A stretch of DNA of 11,350 nucleotides from Rubrivirga sp. (lineage in GTDB: Bacteria > Bacteroidota > Rhodothermia > Rhodothermales > Rubricoccaceae), in the NCBI GenBank assembly GCA_012269805.1, contig JAAXJP010000139.1:1-11350 (forward strand), in the 5' to 3' direction. A program made the translations under genes and the position numbers. The notes below the pieces were generated by a model that was given only the letters and a program-made list of their open reading frames with translations, did not search any database and was not told where the DNA came from. The stretch's first letter is position 1. Each line of letters opens with the position of its first letter. Below are positions 1 to 6,929 of the stretch, one piece after another.

Positions 1-675
1 CCGCCCGCCGGGCGGCACGCGCTCCTGTGGCGCCGGCTCGCCGAGGTCCACGCCACCTATGATCTGCCGGCGCTCCCGCTCCGCCAGCTCCTCGACGGCG
101 CCCGCTGGGACCTGCGAGGCCGTGCCTTCGAGACGCGCGCCGACCTCCTCGCCTACGCCAACCTCGTGGCCGGGTCCGTCGGCGCGGCGATGCTCCCGTT
201 CCTGGTCCGCGACGCCGCCGACCGCGCCCACCTCGACGCGCCCGCGCGGGCCCTCGGCAACGCGATGCAGATCACGAACATCCTCCGCGACGTCGGCGAG
301 GACTGCCGCGACCTCGCCCGCTGCTACCTCCCGTCGGCGGAGCTCGACGCGGCCGGGCTCGACCTCGAGGCGCTCGTCGAGGCGGGTCCGCCCGTCCCCG
401 ACGCCTACGCGGCGCTGTGTGAGAACCTGATGGCCGAGGCCGAGCGGCTCTACGACGAGGGGGCCGCCGCCATCCCCCGGCTCCGTCGCCGCGCCCAGCC
501 TGGCATCCGGGGCGCCGCCCGGATGTACCGCGAGTTCCTGAACGGCGTCCGCGCGAACGGCTACGACAACCTCTCGCGGCGCGCGGCCGTCCCGCTCCGC
601 CGGAAGCTGGGCGTCCTCCTCCGGAACGACTACGCCGCCCGCCGCCGTCGGCTGGTGGCGCGCGGCGCGCGGTGA
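1..675 (+). CDS. crtB: Phytoene synthase, C-terminal part (5' end outside window)
   Basis: Squalene/phytoene synthase family; joins two geranylgeranyl diphosphates into phytoene, the first committed step of C40 carotenoid synthesis. The frame is open from base 1, so the N-terminus with the first Asp-rich motif lies outside the window; 224 codons are visible. The second Asp-rich, Mg-diphosphate-binding motif is clear: QITNILRDVGED at visible residues 90-101, with D97 and D101 as the DxxxD pair. It is followed by the conserved CYLP stretch (family usually RxYLP). The segment AYANLVAGSVG matches the family's helix with YxxxVAGxVG. The TGA stop overlaps the GTG start of the acyltransferase by 4 bp, so the two are probably translationally coupled. 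Squalene synthase-like HpnC/HpnD proteins share these motifs, but the acyltransferase and GT2 neighbours favour carotenoids. Confidence 0.88.
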   Translation, partial: PPAGRHALLWRRLAEVHATYDLPALPLRQLLDGARWDLRGRAFETRADLLAYANLVAGSVGAAMLPFLVRDAADRAHLDAPARALGNAMQITNILRDVGEDCRDLARCYLPSAELDAAGLDLEALVEAGPPVPDAYAALCENLMAEAERLYDEGAAAIPRLRRRAQPGIRGAARMYREFLNGVRANGYDNLSRRAAVPLRRKLGVLLRNDYAARRRRLVARGAR

Positions 676-1439
676 GCGCCCGGCCCGACGGGGCGCCCGA
701 CGGCCTCGGCGCCCGCCTCGCCCGCCGCTTCGCCGAGCGGGCGATCCGCGGCGAGCTCGACGGCCTCCGCCGCGTCGTCGGCGTGGGCGGCGTCGAGCGG
801 GACCCGGCGCCGGGGCGGCCGCTCGTGGTCTACGCCAACCACCACGTCTACCCCGACAGTTTTTTGCTGTGGCACCTCGTCACGCAGGTCTGGGGCCGCC
901 CGATGGCCGTGTGGATGGAGGCGTGGGACCGAGCGCCCCTCTTCGGCCCCGTCGGCGCGCTCCCGTTCCCGGAGGGCGACGCCCGCCGCCGCGTCCGGAC
1001 GATGCGCGAGACGGCCCGCCGAATGGCCGCGGATCCGCGCACGGCCCTCTACCTCTACCCCGAGGGCTCGATGCGCGTGCCGGAAGACGGCCTCGGCCCG
1101 TTCCGCGCCGACCTCGGGCGCCTCGCCCGCGTGCTGCCCGCCGAGGCCGTGTGGGTGCCGGTCGGCGTCCACGCCGGCTGGTGGGGCGAGAGCCGGCCGA
1201 CCGGCGTCCTCGCGCTCGGCGAGCCCCACGACGCGCCCGACGGCACCGAGCCCTCCCGCCTCGGCGCCGCGCTGGAGGCGGCCCGATCCGCCCGCCCCGC
1301 CGACCTGGGCGGCGAGCCGCCGGGCCGACGGAGTCAGGGGGGCACGGTCGTCCTTCGCGACGGCCGCCCCGGTGCCGACGAGCGGTGGGACCTCTCGCGC
1401 CTCGCAGGCCTCTACGAGCGGTGGACGTTCCCCCGATGA
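672..1439 (+). CDS. PlsC-type acyltransferase, candidate carotenoid-glycoside acyltransferase (CruD-like role)
   Basis: A 255-residue protein of the glycerolipid acyltransferase (LPLAT/PlsC) fold. Block I is NHHVYPD at residues 56-62, giving the catalytic HX4D pair H57/D62. Block III, the acceptor phosphate-binding motif, is YPEGSMR at 129-135 (family FPEGTRS). Block IV is probably VWVPVGVH near 160-167. There is no obvious membrane anchor. The GTG start at 672 is chosen because it makes a GTGA overlap with the crtB stop. Between phytoene synthase and a GT2 enzyme, the likely job is acylating a sugar on a carotenoid, as CruD does in Chlorobium. That is inferred from context; ordinary lysophosphatidate acylation is the alternative. 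Oddity: a T6G run at 860-866, unusual in so GC-rich a gene. Confidence 0.82.
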   Translation: MSARPDGAPDGLGARLARRFAERAIRGELDGLRRVVGVGGVERDPAPGRPLVVYANHHVYPDSFLLWHLVTQVWGRPMAVWMEAWDRAPLFGPVGALPFPEGDARRRVRTMRETARRMAADPRTALYLYPEGSMRVPEDGLGPFRADLGRLARVLPAEAVWVPVGVHAGWWGESRPTGVLALGEPHDAPDGTEPSRLGAALEAARSARPADLGGEPPGRRSQGGTVVLRDGRPGADERWDLSRLAGLYERWTFPR

Positions 1440-1466
1440 CCCTGCCCTCGCCCCGCCCGAGGCGGA

Positions 1467-1502
1467 GGGGCCCGGCCTGTGAAACGTCCGTGGCCGGATC
1501 CC
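1467..1502 (+). other. Imperfect hairpin between acyltransferase and TPR-like gene
   Basis: CCGGCC (1472-1477) pairs with GGCCGG (1492-1497). After one mismatch the stem extends through GGGG (1467-1470) and the TCCC at 1499-1502, with one G-U pair. The 14-nt loop holds GAAACGTCC. No T-run follows, so it is not a clear terminator. It lies in the stretch that is either a spacer or an N-terminal extension of the next gene. Confidence 0.35.
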
Positions 1503-1534
1503 CAGGAGCACGCCCCCCGTCTAGGTTGCCGTTC

Positions 1535-2209
1535 GTGACGGCCGCCCCCCGACTCCCGATGCTCGCCCTGCTCGTGGCCCTCGTCGGCCTCGTCGCTCCC
1601 GCGTCCGCGACGGCCGCGGACGCCTCGACCGTCCGCGACTCGCTGACCCATTACTACGTCCGCCAGGACGCCGCGGCCATCGACCGGCTCTACCGCACGA
1701 AGGCGCGGACGCGCGAGGACCGGCTCCTCTGCCTCTACCGCCTCTACCCGATGACGCTCGACGAGCGCTACATCGCGGCCGTGCCCTCTGAGGACGGCGT
1801 GACGTCGGCGCGGGAGCTGGCGCTCATCTCGGCGCTCTGGGCCTACCGCGCCTCCAGCGGCCCGGCGTGGCGGCTCCCGACCTTCGGGCGCCGGTCGGAG
1901 CGGATCTTGGAGCGCGCGCTCGCCCGCGACCCGGCCGAGCCGTACGCGCTCCTCGTCCGCGGCCAGGGCCTCTACTACAAGCCCGGCCTCTTCGGCGGCG
2001 ACGTGGCCGCGGCGCAGCGGACGTTCGAGCAGCTCCGCCAGCGCGTGAGCGGGCGCGGCGTGCCCGGTCTCCACCCGTTCGAGGCCGAGGTCTGGATCTG
2101 GATGGCCGTCCGCCGCCAGGACGAGTCCGCCGGGGCGCAGCTCCGTCAGCGGTTGCTGGCGCGGAACCCGCCGAGCATGTTCCGCCAGTTCCTGATCGAC
2201 CCTCCGTGA
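1535..2209 (+). CDS. Secreted TPR-like hypothetical protein in the carotenoid operon
   Basis: A 224-residue protein from the GTG at 1535. A signal peptide is visible: Arg6, a hydrophobic core at about residues 8-22 and a probable cleavage after ASATA (residues 23-27). The mature part is helical. The stretch YYKPGLFGGDVAAAQRTFEQ (148-167) resembles the TPR-like segment of periplasmic Bacteroidota proteins, where KPxLFGGD precedes a repeat helix. No catalytic motif is seen. The start is uncertain: an in-frame ATG at 1436 would overlap the acyltransferase stop (ATGA) but adds 33 Arg/Pro-rich residues before the signal, and ATG 1559 would remove the positive charge. The stop overlaps the glycosyltransferase start by 4 bp. 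Function unknown; a role in handling the carotenoid product is only a guess from position. Confidence 0.72.
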   Translation: MTAAPRLPMLALLVALVGLVAPASATAADASTVRDSLTHYYVRQDAAAIDRLYRTKARTREDRLLCLYRLYPMTLDERYIAAVPSEDGVTSARELALISALWAYRASSGPAWRLPTFGRRSERILERALARDPAEPYALLVRGQGLYYKPGLFGGDVAAAQRTFEQLRQRVSGRGVPGLHPFEAEVWIWMAVRRQDESAGAQLRQRLLARNPPSMFRQFLIDPP

Positions 2210-3324
2210 CGCCGCTCGAGGTCCTCCTCGGCGCGGTCCTCCTCGTCCACGCCACCGTCGCCGTCGTGCTGGCGGTAAACCTCGTCTCGCTCGCCCGCGA
2301 CCGCCGACGGGCGCTGCCGACGGACCTCCCGAGCGTGTCGGTCCTCGTCCCGGCCCGGAACGAGGAGGCCAACCTCCGCACGCTCCTGCCGACGCTCCTC
2401 GCCCAGCGCGGCGTCGAGGCCGAGGTGGTCGTCGTCGACGACGCCAGCGACGACGGGACGTGGGCCGTCCTCGACGAGCACGCCGCCCCCCGGCTGGTCG
2501 CCATCCGCGGGAGCGGGCCGCCCGAGGGCTGGGTGGGCAAGCCCCACGCACTCTATCAAGCGGCGAAGCGGGCGACCGGCGACGTGTTCGTCTTCCTCGA
2601 CGCCGACGCCCAGCTCCGCGACGACCGCGCCCTCGCCCGGCTCGTCGGCCGGTGGGTCGCGAACGGCGGGAGCGGGACGGCGATGACGGGGCTGCCGCGC
2701 TACCTCGACCGCGGCCCGGCGGCGCTCCTCACGAGCCTCGTCCCGTTCGCGGTCCTGGCGGCCCTCCCGATCCCGCTCGTCCCCCGCGTCCAGGCGCCGT
2801 CGCTGAGCGCGCTCAACGGCCAGGTCTGGGCCCTCGGCGCCGACGACTACCGCCGCCTCGCCCCGCACGAGGCCGTCCGGAACGACGTGCTGGAGGACGT
2901 GATGATCGGCCGCTACCTCAAGCGGTCGGGCGTCCGGCTGTATTTCCAGGACCTCGGCGGCGAGGTCGCCGTGCGGATGTACCGCTCGTTCGGCGAGGCG
3001 TGGCGGGGGTTCCAGAAAAACGCCGCGCTGCTGGCGGGCGGGAAGCCGGGGCGGCCGTTTACGGTCGGCTTCGTCGGGTTCTTCCTGCTCTACGCGCTGT
3101 CGTGGGTGGTCCCCAGCCTGCTGTGGCTCGGCGGAAGCCCCGGACTCGTGGCCCTCGCGCCCCTCGTCGGGATCAAGCTGCTGATCGACCGGGCCGGGCG
3201 GTTCCCCCTCTGGGTCAGCGCGCTGGCGCCGGCCACGCTCGCCCTCGGCGCCCTCCTCCAGCTCGACTCGGCGCGCGCCCACGCGACCGGCCGCGTCTCC
3301 TGGAAAGGCCGCGCCGTGAGCTAG
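2206..3324 (+). CDS. Membrane-bound GT2 glycosyltransferase, candidate carotenoid glucosyltransferase (CruC/CrtQ-like)
   Basis: A 372-residue family 2 glycosyltransferase. It has an N-terminal membrane helix (about 5-29), then the GT-A domain: SVLVPARNEEANL (45-57), VVVVDDASDDGT (74-85, nucleotide binding), the DxD metal site DADAQ (132-136) and the catalytic-base region LEDVMIGRYL (229-238). Hydrophobic segments at about 284-306, 310-325 and 335-351 form a C-terminal membrane unit, ending WKGRAV. This architecture is shared by CruC, CrtQ and other lipid glycosyltransferases. The GTG start at 2206 overlaps the upstream stop as GTGA. Together with crtB and the acyltransferase it would give an acylated carotenoid glycoside; hopanoid or glycolipid glycosylation is possible. 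The TAG stop shares CTAG with the stop of the convergent recQ. Confidence 0.85.
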   Translation: MTPLEVLLGAVLLVHATVAVVLAVNLVSLARDRRRALPTDLPSVSVLVPARNEEANLRTLLPTLLAQRGVEAEVVVVDDASDDGTWAVLDEHAAPRLVAIRGSGPPEGWVGKPHALYQAAKRATGDVFVFLDADAQLRDDRALARLVGRWVANGGSGTAMTGLPRYLDRGPAALLTSLVPFAVLAALPIPLVPRVQAPSLSALNGQVWALGADDYRRLAPHEAVRNDVLEDVMIGRYLKRSGVRLYFQDLGGEVAVRMYRSFGEAWRGFQKNAALLAGGKPGRPFTVGFVGFFLLYALSWVVPSLLWLGGSPGLVALAPLVGIKLLIDRAGRFPLWVSALAPATLALGALLQLDSARAHATGRVSWKGRAVS

Positions 3325-5498
3325 CCCGCCTCGGCGACGAGGTCGAGCACGTCGGGCCCGTAGCGCTCCCACTTGGCCGGGCCGACGCCCGAGACCGCCA
3401 GCATCTCGTCCTCCGACGCCGGTCGCGACTGGGCGATGGCGCGGAGCGTCTTGTCGTTGAACACGACGTAGGGGGGGACGCCAGTCTCGCGGGCGAGGTC
3501 GGCCCGCCACGCGCGGAGCGTCTCGAAGAGCGCCTCGTCGTCGGCGTCCAGCGCCACCGGCACACCGCCCGAGGCGGACGACCGGGACGAGGACCGGCTC
3601 CCGAACGCGGGCACCTCGACGTCGATCGCGTCGCGGTAGTCGAGCGCGTGGTCGCCCAGCGGCGTCATCTCGACGACCGGGTACTCGTCGCCGCCGATCC
3701 GGAGGAAGCCCTTGAGCAGGAGGTCCTTGTAGATCCCGTCGACGGTCCCCTGCCCGAGCGTCCCCAGCTTGCCGTAGTACGGGTGGCTCTCGTACTTGTC
3801 CATCCCCTTGGCCTTCGAGCCGGCGAGGATCTTCGCCAGCGTCAGCCGGCCGACGGGCCACCGCATCTTGCGGACGGCGTCGAGCAGGCCGAGCGCGATG
3901 CGGGAGTTCATCGGGAGCTCGTCCCAGTCCGGGATCTCGCCGGGCGTCCGGGTCTGGAGCCGCGCCCGCTGGCGGCAGGCGTCGCAGCAGGCCTCCGGCG
4001 GCACGAGCGTCTCGGCGTCGTCGCCAAAGTGGTCGAGGATCGTCCGCCGCCGGCACTCCGACGTCTGCGCGTAGCGGACGATGCCCATCAGGCTCTGGAG
4101 CTGGTCGTCGCGGTGCTTGTCGACCGACTGGAGCGCGCGCTTGACGTCGCGGTCGCTCCACGTCTGGGGCGACCAGCGGGACGGCCCGGCCCCGTGGTCC
4201 CGCTCGGCGAGCGCGCCGGCGTGCGTCAGCCGGCGGAGGACGTTGGGCAGCTTCGAGGCGTGGACGCCCGTCGCGTCGGCCGTCTCGAGGAGGAAGTCCG
4301 CGTCGGAGACCCCGCCGCCCGCGGCGTCGTCCGCCTCGGGGGTGGTGTGGACCGACTGGCGCTTGACGTGGTTGTAGACGCGGCGGAGGTCGTCCATGCT
4401 CGGCGCGCCCTGCTCGATAAACCACTCCTTGAGCTGGCGGTCCTGGGGCGCGTACAGCAAGAGGGCCACGGCCGGGCGCCCGTCGCGGCCCGCGCGGCCG
4501 GCCTCCTGGTAGTAGCTCTCCAGCGTCGACGGGATCGACCAGTGGGCCACGAACCGGACGTCGCCGCGGTCGACGCCCATCCCGAACGCGTTGGTGGCGA
4601 CGACCGTCTGGAGCCGGCCGCTCACGAACTGCTCCTGGACGTGGGCCCGCTCGGCGTCGGGGAGCCCGGCGTGGTAGGCCTCGCACGGTCGGCCGGCCTC
4701 GTCGCGCACGAACCGCGCGAGCGCCTCGCAGTCCTTCCGCGTGGCCACGTAGATCAGCCCGGCGTGCCCCTCGTGGTCGTGGAGGAACCGGCGGAGGACC
4801 TGGCGCTTCTGGTCGGCCGTGGCCGTGGCCTTGACCTCGAACCGGAGGTTGGGCCGGTTGAAGCCCGTCACGAGGCGGGCCGGGTCGCGGAGGTCGAGCT
4901 GCGCGGCGATGTCGTCCTGGACGCGCGGCGTGGCCGTGGCCGTGAGCGCCACGCACGGCGGGCGGCCCATCCCCTCCCGCGCCGACGCGATGGCGAGGTA
5001 GTCCGGCCGGAAGTCGTGGCCCCACTGGCTCACGCAGTGGGCCTCGTCGACGGCGAGGAGCGCGACGCCGGCCTCGCGGAGCGTCCGCTGGAAGCTCTTC
5101 AGGCGGATCCGCTCGGGCGCCGCGTAGACGAGGCGGAGCCGGCCGGCGCGGAGGTCCGCCAGCACCTCGCGCCGCTCGGTCTGCGTCTGCGACGAGTTGA
5201 CGTAGGCCGCCGCGATCCCGCGCTGGCGGAGCGCGTCGACCTGGTCCTTCATCAGCGCGATGAGCGGCGACACGACGACCGTCGTGCCCTCGGGCTTGAG
5301 GAGCGCCGCGAGCTGGTAGACGAGGCTCTTGCCGGCGCCCGTCGGCATGACCACGAGCGCGTCGCGGCCCTCGATCACGGGGCGAATCGCCTCGGCCTGG
5401 CCCGGCCGGAGCCCCTCGAACCCGAAGTGCTCGCGGAGCGCGGCGCGGACGGCGGCGTCGGGCGGGGCGGTCACGGGCGGGGCGGCAGGCACGGGCAC
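3321..5498 (-). CDS. recQ: ATP-dependent DNA helicase RecQ
   Basis: A 725-residue superfamily 2, 3'-5' DNA helicase of recombination and fork repair. Helicase motifs: Q-motif region FGFEGLRPGQ (25-34), Walker A MPTGAGKS (51-58), DEAH (151-154), the RecQ aromatic-rich loop SQWGHDFRPDY (157-167), TATAT (186-190) and motif VI QEAGRAGRDG (331-340). These are followed by a zinc-binding region (C482, C504, C505, C508), a winged helix (about 515-620) and a C-terminal HRDC domain (about 650-725). Oddities: the usual CxxCxxC cluster is replaced by ACCDAC, and about 80 extra residues (roughly 375-455), partly wing-like, lie between helicase core and zinc region. Start GTG (5498-5496); no Shine-Dalgarno seen. 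Its stop overlaps that of the convergent glycosyltransferase. Confidence 0.96.
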   Translation of the reverse strand: MPVPAAPPVTAPPDAAVRAALREHFGFEGLRPGQAEAIRPVIEGRDALVVMPTGAGKSLVYQLAALLKPEGTTVVVSPLIALMKDQVDALRQRGIAAAYVNSSQTQTERREVLADLRAGRLRLVYAAPERIRLKSFQRTLREAGVALLAVDEAHCVSQWGHDFRPDYLAIASAREGMGRPPCVALTATATPRVQDDIAAQLDLRDPARLVTGFNRPNLRFEVKATATADQKRQVLRRFLHDHEGHAGLIYVATRKDCEALARFVRDEAGRPCEAYHAGLPDAERAHVQEQFVSGRLQTVVATNAFGMGVDRGDVRFVAHWSIPSTLESYYQEAGRAGRDGRPAVALLLYAPQDRQLKEWFIEQGAPSMDDLRRVYNHVKRQSVHTTPEADDAAGGGVSDADFLLETADATGVHASKLPNVLRRLTHAGALAERDHGAGPSRWSPQTWSDRDVKRALQSVDKHRDDQLQSLMGIVRYAQTSECRRRTILDHFGDDAETLVPPEACCDACRQRARLQTRTPGEIPDWDELPMNSRIALGLLDAVRKMRWPVGRLTLAKILAGSKAKGMDKYESHPYYGKLGTLGQGTVDGIYKDLLLKGFLRIGGDEYPVVEMTPLGDHALDYRDAIDVEVPAFGSRSSSRSSASGGVPVALDADDEALFETLRAWRADLARETGVPPYVVFNDKTLRAIAQSRPASEDEMLAVSGVGPAKWERYGPDVLDLVAEAG

Positions 5499-5556
5499 AG
5501 GGTACGAAGAGGCGGCGGAGCGAACGCCCGCGCGGTCCCCATGGTGCGGCCGTCCC

Positions 5557-5575
5557 CTGACAGGTGGGGTGTCAG
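5557..5575. promoter_or_regulatory. 19-bp inverted repeat upstream of recQ (candidate operator)
   Basis: CTGACAGGTGGGGTGTCAG: perfect 6-bp half sites CTGACA/TGTCAG separated by 7 bases, about 60 bp upstream of the recQ start and downstream of the lipoprotein stop. It could bind a dimeric repressor at the recQ promoter or form a weak terminator for the lipoprotein gene. No T-run follows on the minus strand, which makes an operator slightly more attractive. The regulator is unknown. Confidence 0.4.
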
Positions 5576-5619
5576 CCGGCGGCCTTCACCGAATCGTCCA
5601 CTCCACCCGCCTCGGGGCG

Positions 5620-6195
5620 CTAGTCGAGAAAGCGGACCGTCACGCGGACGTCGAAGTCGGCGATCGCGTCGCCGTCGAGGTCGAAGCCCTGGAGCCGGAC
5701 CACGTCGGCCTGGTCGTCGACGATCGCCGGCGCGATGTCGCGGAGCACGAACACCTCGGACTCCGCCATCGGATCGTCGCTGTCGAGCGGGTCGTAGTCG
5801 AACAGGGCGACGTAGAGCGGGTCGTCGAGGTCGCGGACGACGTAGCCGGGCTCGATGTCCCACACGAGCGGGAAGTCGGCGACGTCGACGTTGTCGTACC
5901 ACGCGCTGCTGGACGACGGGGCGAACACGATGTCTCCGTCGTCGCGCGGGTTGAGCCGGTCGTCGCCGGGGCGGCTCACGTAGTCGACAAAGTCGTCGAA
6001 CAGGCGGAAGTAGACCTCCGGCCCGTCGCTGAGCGGGTTGTCACCGTCCCACCCCTGCCCGGCGACGTCGGCCAGGGGCGCGTCGTCGACGACGACGCGG
6101 AGGATCTCGGCCGACCGTGGCGGGCCGTCTTCGACGGTGTCGCACCCAGAGGCGAGGAGGAGGAGGCCAGAGGCGGCGAGCGGAGCGAGGCGCAT
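5620..6195 (-). CDS. Acidic, possibly calcium-binding lipoprotein of unknown function
   Basis: A 191-residue protein with a type II signal: MRLAPLAASGLLLLASGC, lipobox LASGC, lipidated Cys18, and Asp19 next. The mature protein is very rich in Asp. The segments VYFRLFDD (61-68) and PLYVALFDYDPLDSDD (126-141) alternate hydrophobic and acidic residues like the strands and Ca-binding loops of a C2-type beta sandwich. Near the end, D172-L-D-G-D-A-I-A-D-F-D182 has the Asp spacing of an EF-hand or dockerin-type calcium loop. I do not recognise a named family; calcium binding is inference. It lies 121 bp upstream of recQ on the same strand and may be cotranscribed, though the dyad between them could separate the units. 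Divergent from hisB. Start ATG fits the signal peptide. Confidence 0.78.
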   Translation of the reverse strand: MRLAPLAASGLLLLASGCDTVEDGPPRSAEILRVVVDDAPLADVAGQGWDGDNPLSDGPEVYFRLFDDFVDYVSRPGDDRLNPRDDGDIVFAPSSSSAWYDNVDVADFPLVWDIEPGYVVRDLDDPLYVALFDYDPLDSDDPMAESEVFVLRDIAPAIVDDQADVVRLQGFDLDGDAIADFDVRVTVRFLD

Positions 6196-6268
6196 CGGAA
6201 GCAGGGGGGCGGGCTCGGACGGGAGGGCGACGATACGGCCGCGCGCCCGGTCGGATCCGTCACACCGC

Positions 6269-6288
6269 CCGCCTCGGCACCGAGGCGG
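6269..6288. repeat. Palindrome CGCCTCGG-CA-CCGAGGCG between divergent genes
   Basis: A 9-bp perfect stem with a 2-base centre in the 131-bp gap between the divergent lipoprotein and hisB genes. The same 18-bp palindrome, differing only in the two central bases, lies after ssb at 9233-9250. A terminator is not expected between divergent genes, so an operator or dispersed repeat is possible here. Confidence 0.5.
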
Positions 6289-6314
6289 AGAGAGCCGGCG
6301 GGCGGGGATCGGGC

Positions 6315-6322
6315 CTAGCTTC
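6315..6322 (+). promoter_or_regulatory. hisB: Possible -10/-7-like box close to hisB start
   Basis: TAGCTTCT at 6316-6323 (boundaries approximate) partly matches the Bacteroidota TAnnTTTG box and sits only about 11 bases before the hisB ATG; no Shine-Dalgarno is seen. If real, the mRNA would be leaderless or nearly so. No clear -33 TTG is present, so this is weak. Confidence 0.2.
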
Positions 6323-6326
6323 TGGC

Positions 6327-6929
6327 ATGGCCCCTCTCCCCCCCCGCTCCGCCCGCGTCGAGCGCCAGACGGCCGAGACGTCCGTCCGCCTCGCGCTCGA
6401 CCTCGACGCCGACGACCCGACGTACCGGAACGCTACCGGCGTCGGCTTCCTCGACCACATGCTCGACCTGTTCGCCCGCCACGGCCGGTTCGGGCTGACG
6501 GTCGAGTGCGAGGGCGACCTCCACGTCGACGACCACCACACGGTCGAGGACGTCGGCATCTGTCTCGGCCGCGCCTTCGCCGAGGCGCTCGGCGACAAAG
6601 CCTACATCACCCGCTACGGCGAGGCGACGGTGCCTATGGACGAGGCGCTGGCGCGCGCCGTCGTCGACCTCTCGGGCCGGTCCTACCTCGTGTGCGAGGC
6701 CCGCTTCGACCGCGAGCGCGTCGGCGACCTGTCGACCGAGCTGGTGGAGCACTTCTGGTGGAGCGTCGCCGAGCACGCCCGCCTCACGCTCCACCTCGAC
6801 GTGCTCCGCGGGCGGAACGACCACCACCGGATCGAGGCGCTCTTCAAGGCCGCCGCCCGGGCGCTCCGGCAGGCGGTCGCGCGAGACGCCTCGGGCGACC
6901 GCCTCCCGAGCACGAAAGAGGCGCTCTAG
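6327..6929 (+). CDS. hisB: Imidazoleglycerol-phosphate dehydratase
   Basis: A 200-residue, monofunctional IGPD; converts imidazole glycerol phosphate to imidazole acetol phosphate in histidine synthesis. It aligns end to end with the C-terminal half of E. coli His[19 protein letters not shown] (38-55), the Mn-binding motif [10 protein letters not shown] (68-77), PMDEALAR (103-110), [13 protein letters not shown] (131-143) and the second metal motif [12 protein letters not shown] (164-175), ending LPSTKEAL. The N-terminal phosphatase domain of the bifunctional enterobacterial enzyme is absent, as in most bacteria. No other his gene is in the window, so it sits alone. Start ATG 6327 gives the usual length. 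The stop lies inside a small palindrome shared with the convergent gene. Confidence 0.97.
   Translation: MAPLPPRSARVERQTAETSVRLALDLDADDPTYRNATGVGFLDHMLDLFARHGRFGLTVECEGDLHVDDHHTVEDVGICLGRAFAEALGDKAYITRYGEATVPMDEALARAVVDLSGRSYLVCEARFDRERVGDLSTELVEHFWWSVAEHARLTLHLDVLRGRNDHHRIEALFKAAARALRQAVARDASGDRLPSTKEAL

Noticed and set aside
860..866. T TTT TTG heptamer in frame within the acyltransferase, a canonical -1 slippery site, with the -1 frame open to 2209 and in frame with the TPR-like gene.
   Set aside because: Slippage would lose the acyltransferase motifs and read Arg/Pro-rich nonsense for about 570 bases. The open -1 frame is explained by high GC.
1481..1489. GAAACGTCC found at 1481-1489 and again at 9376-9384, the latter just before a promoter-like box.
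   Set aside because: Only two copies, with different spacing to any box; not enough to call a regulatory motif.
2146..5025. A 959-codon minus-strand open frame across the glycosyltransferase and recQ, and a 1164-codon plus-strand frame at 2460-5954.
   Set aside because: Both are low-complexity Arg/Pro/Gly/Ala translations opposite or out of frame with genes that have clear motifs; long empty frames are expected at this GC.
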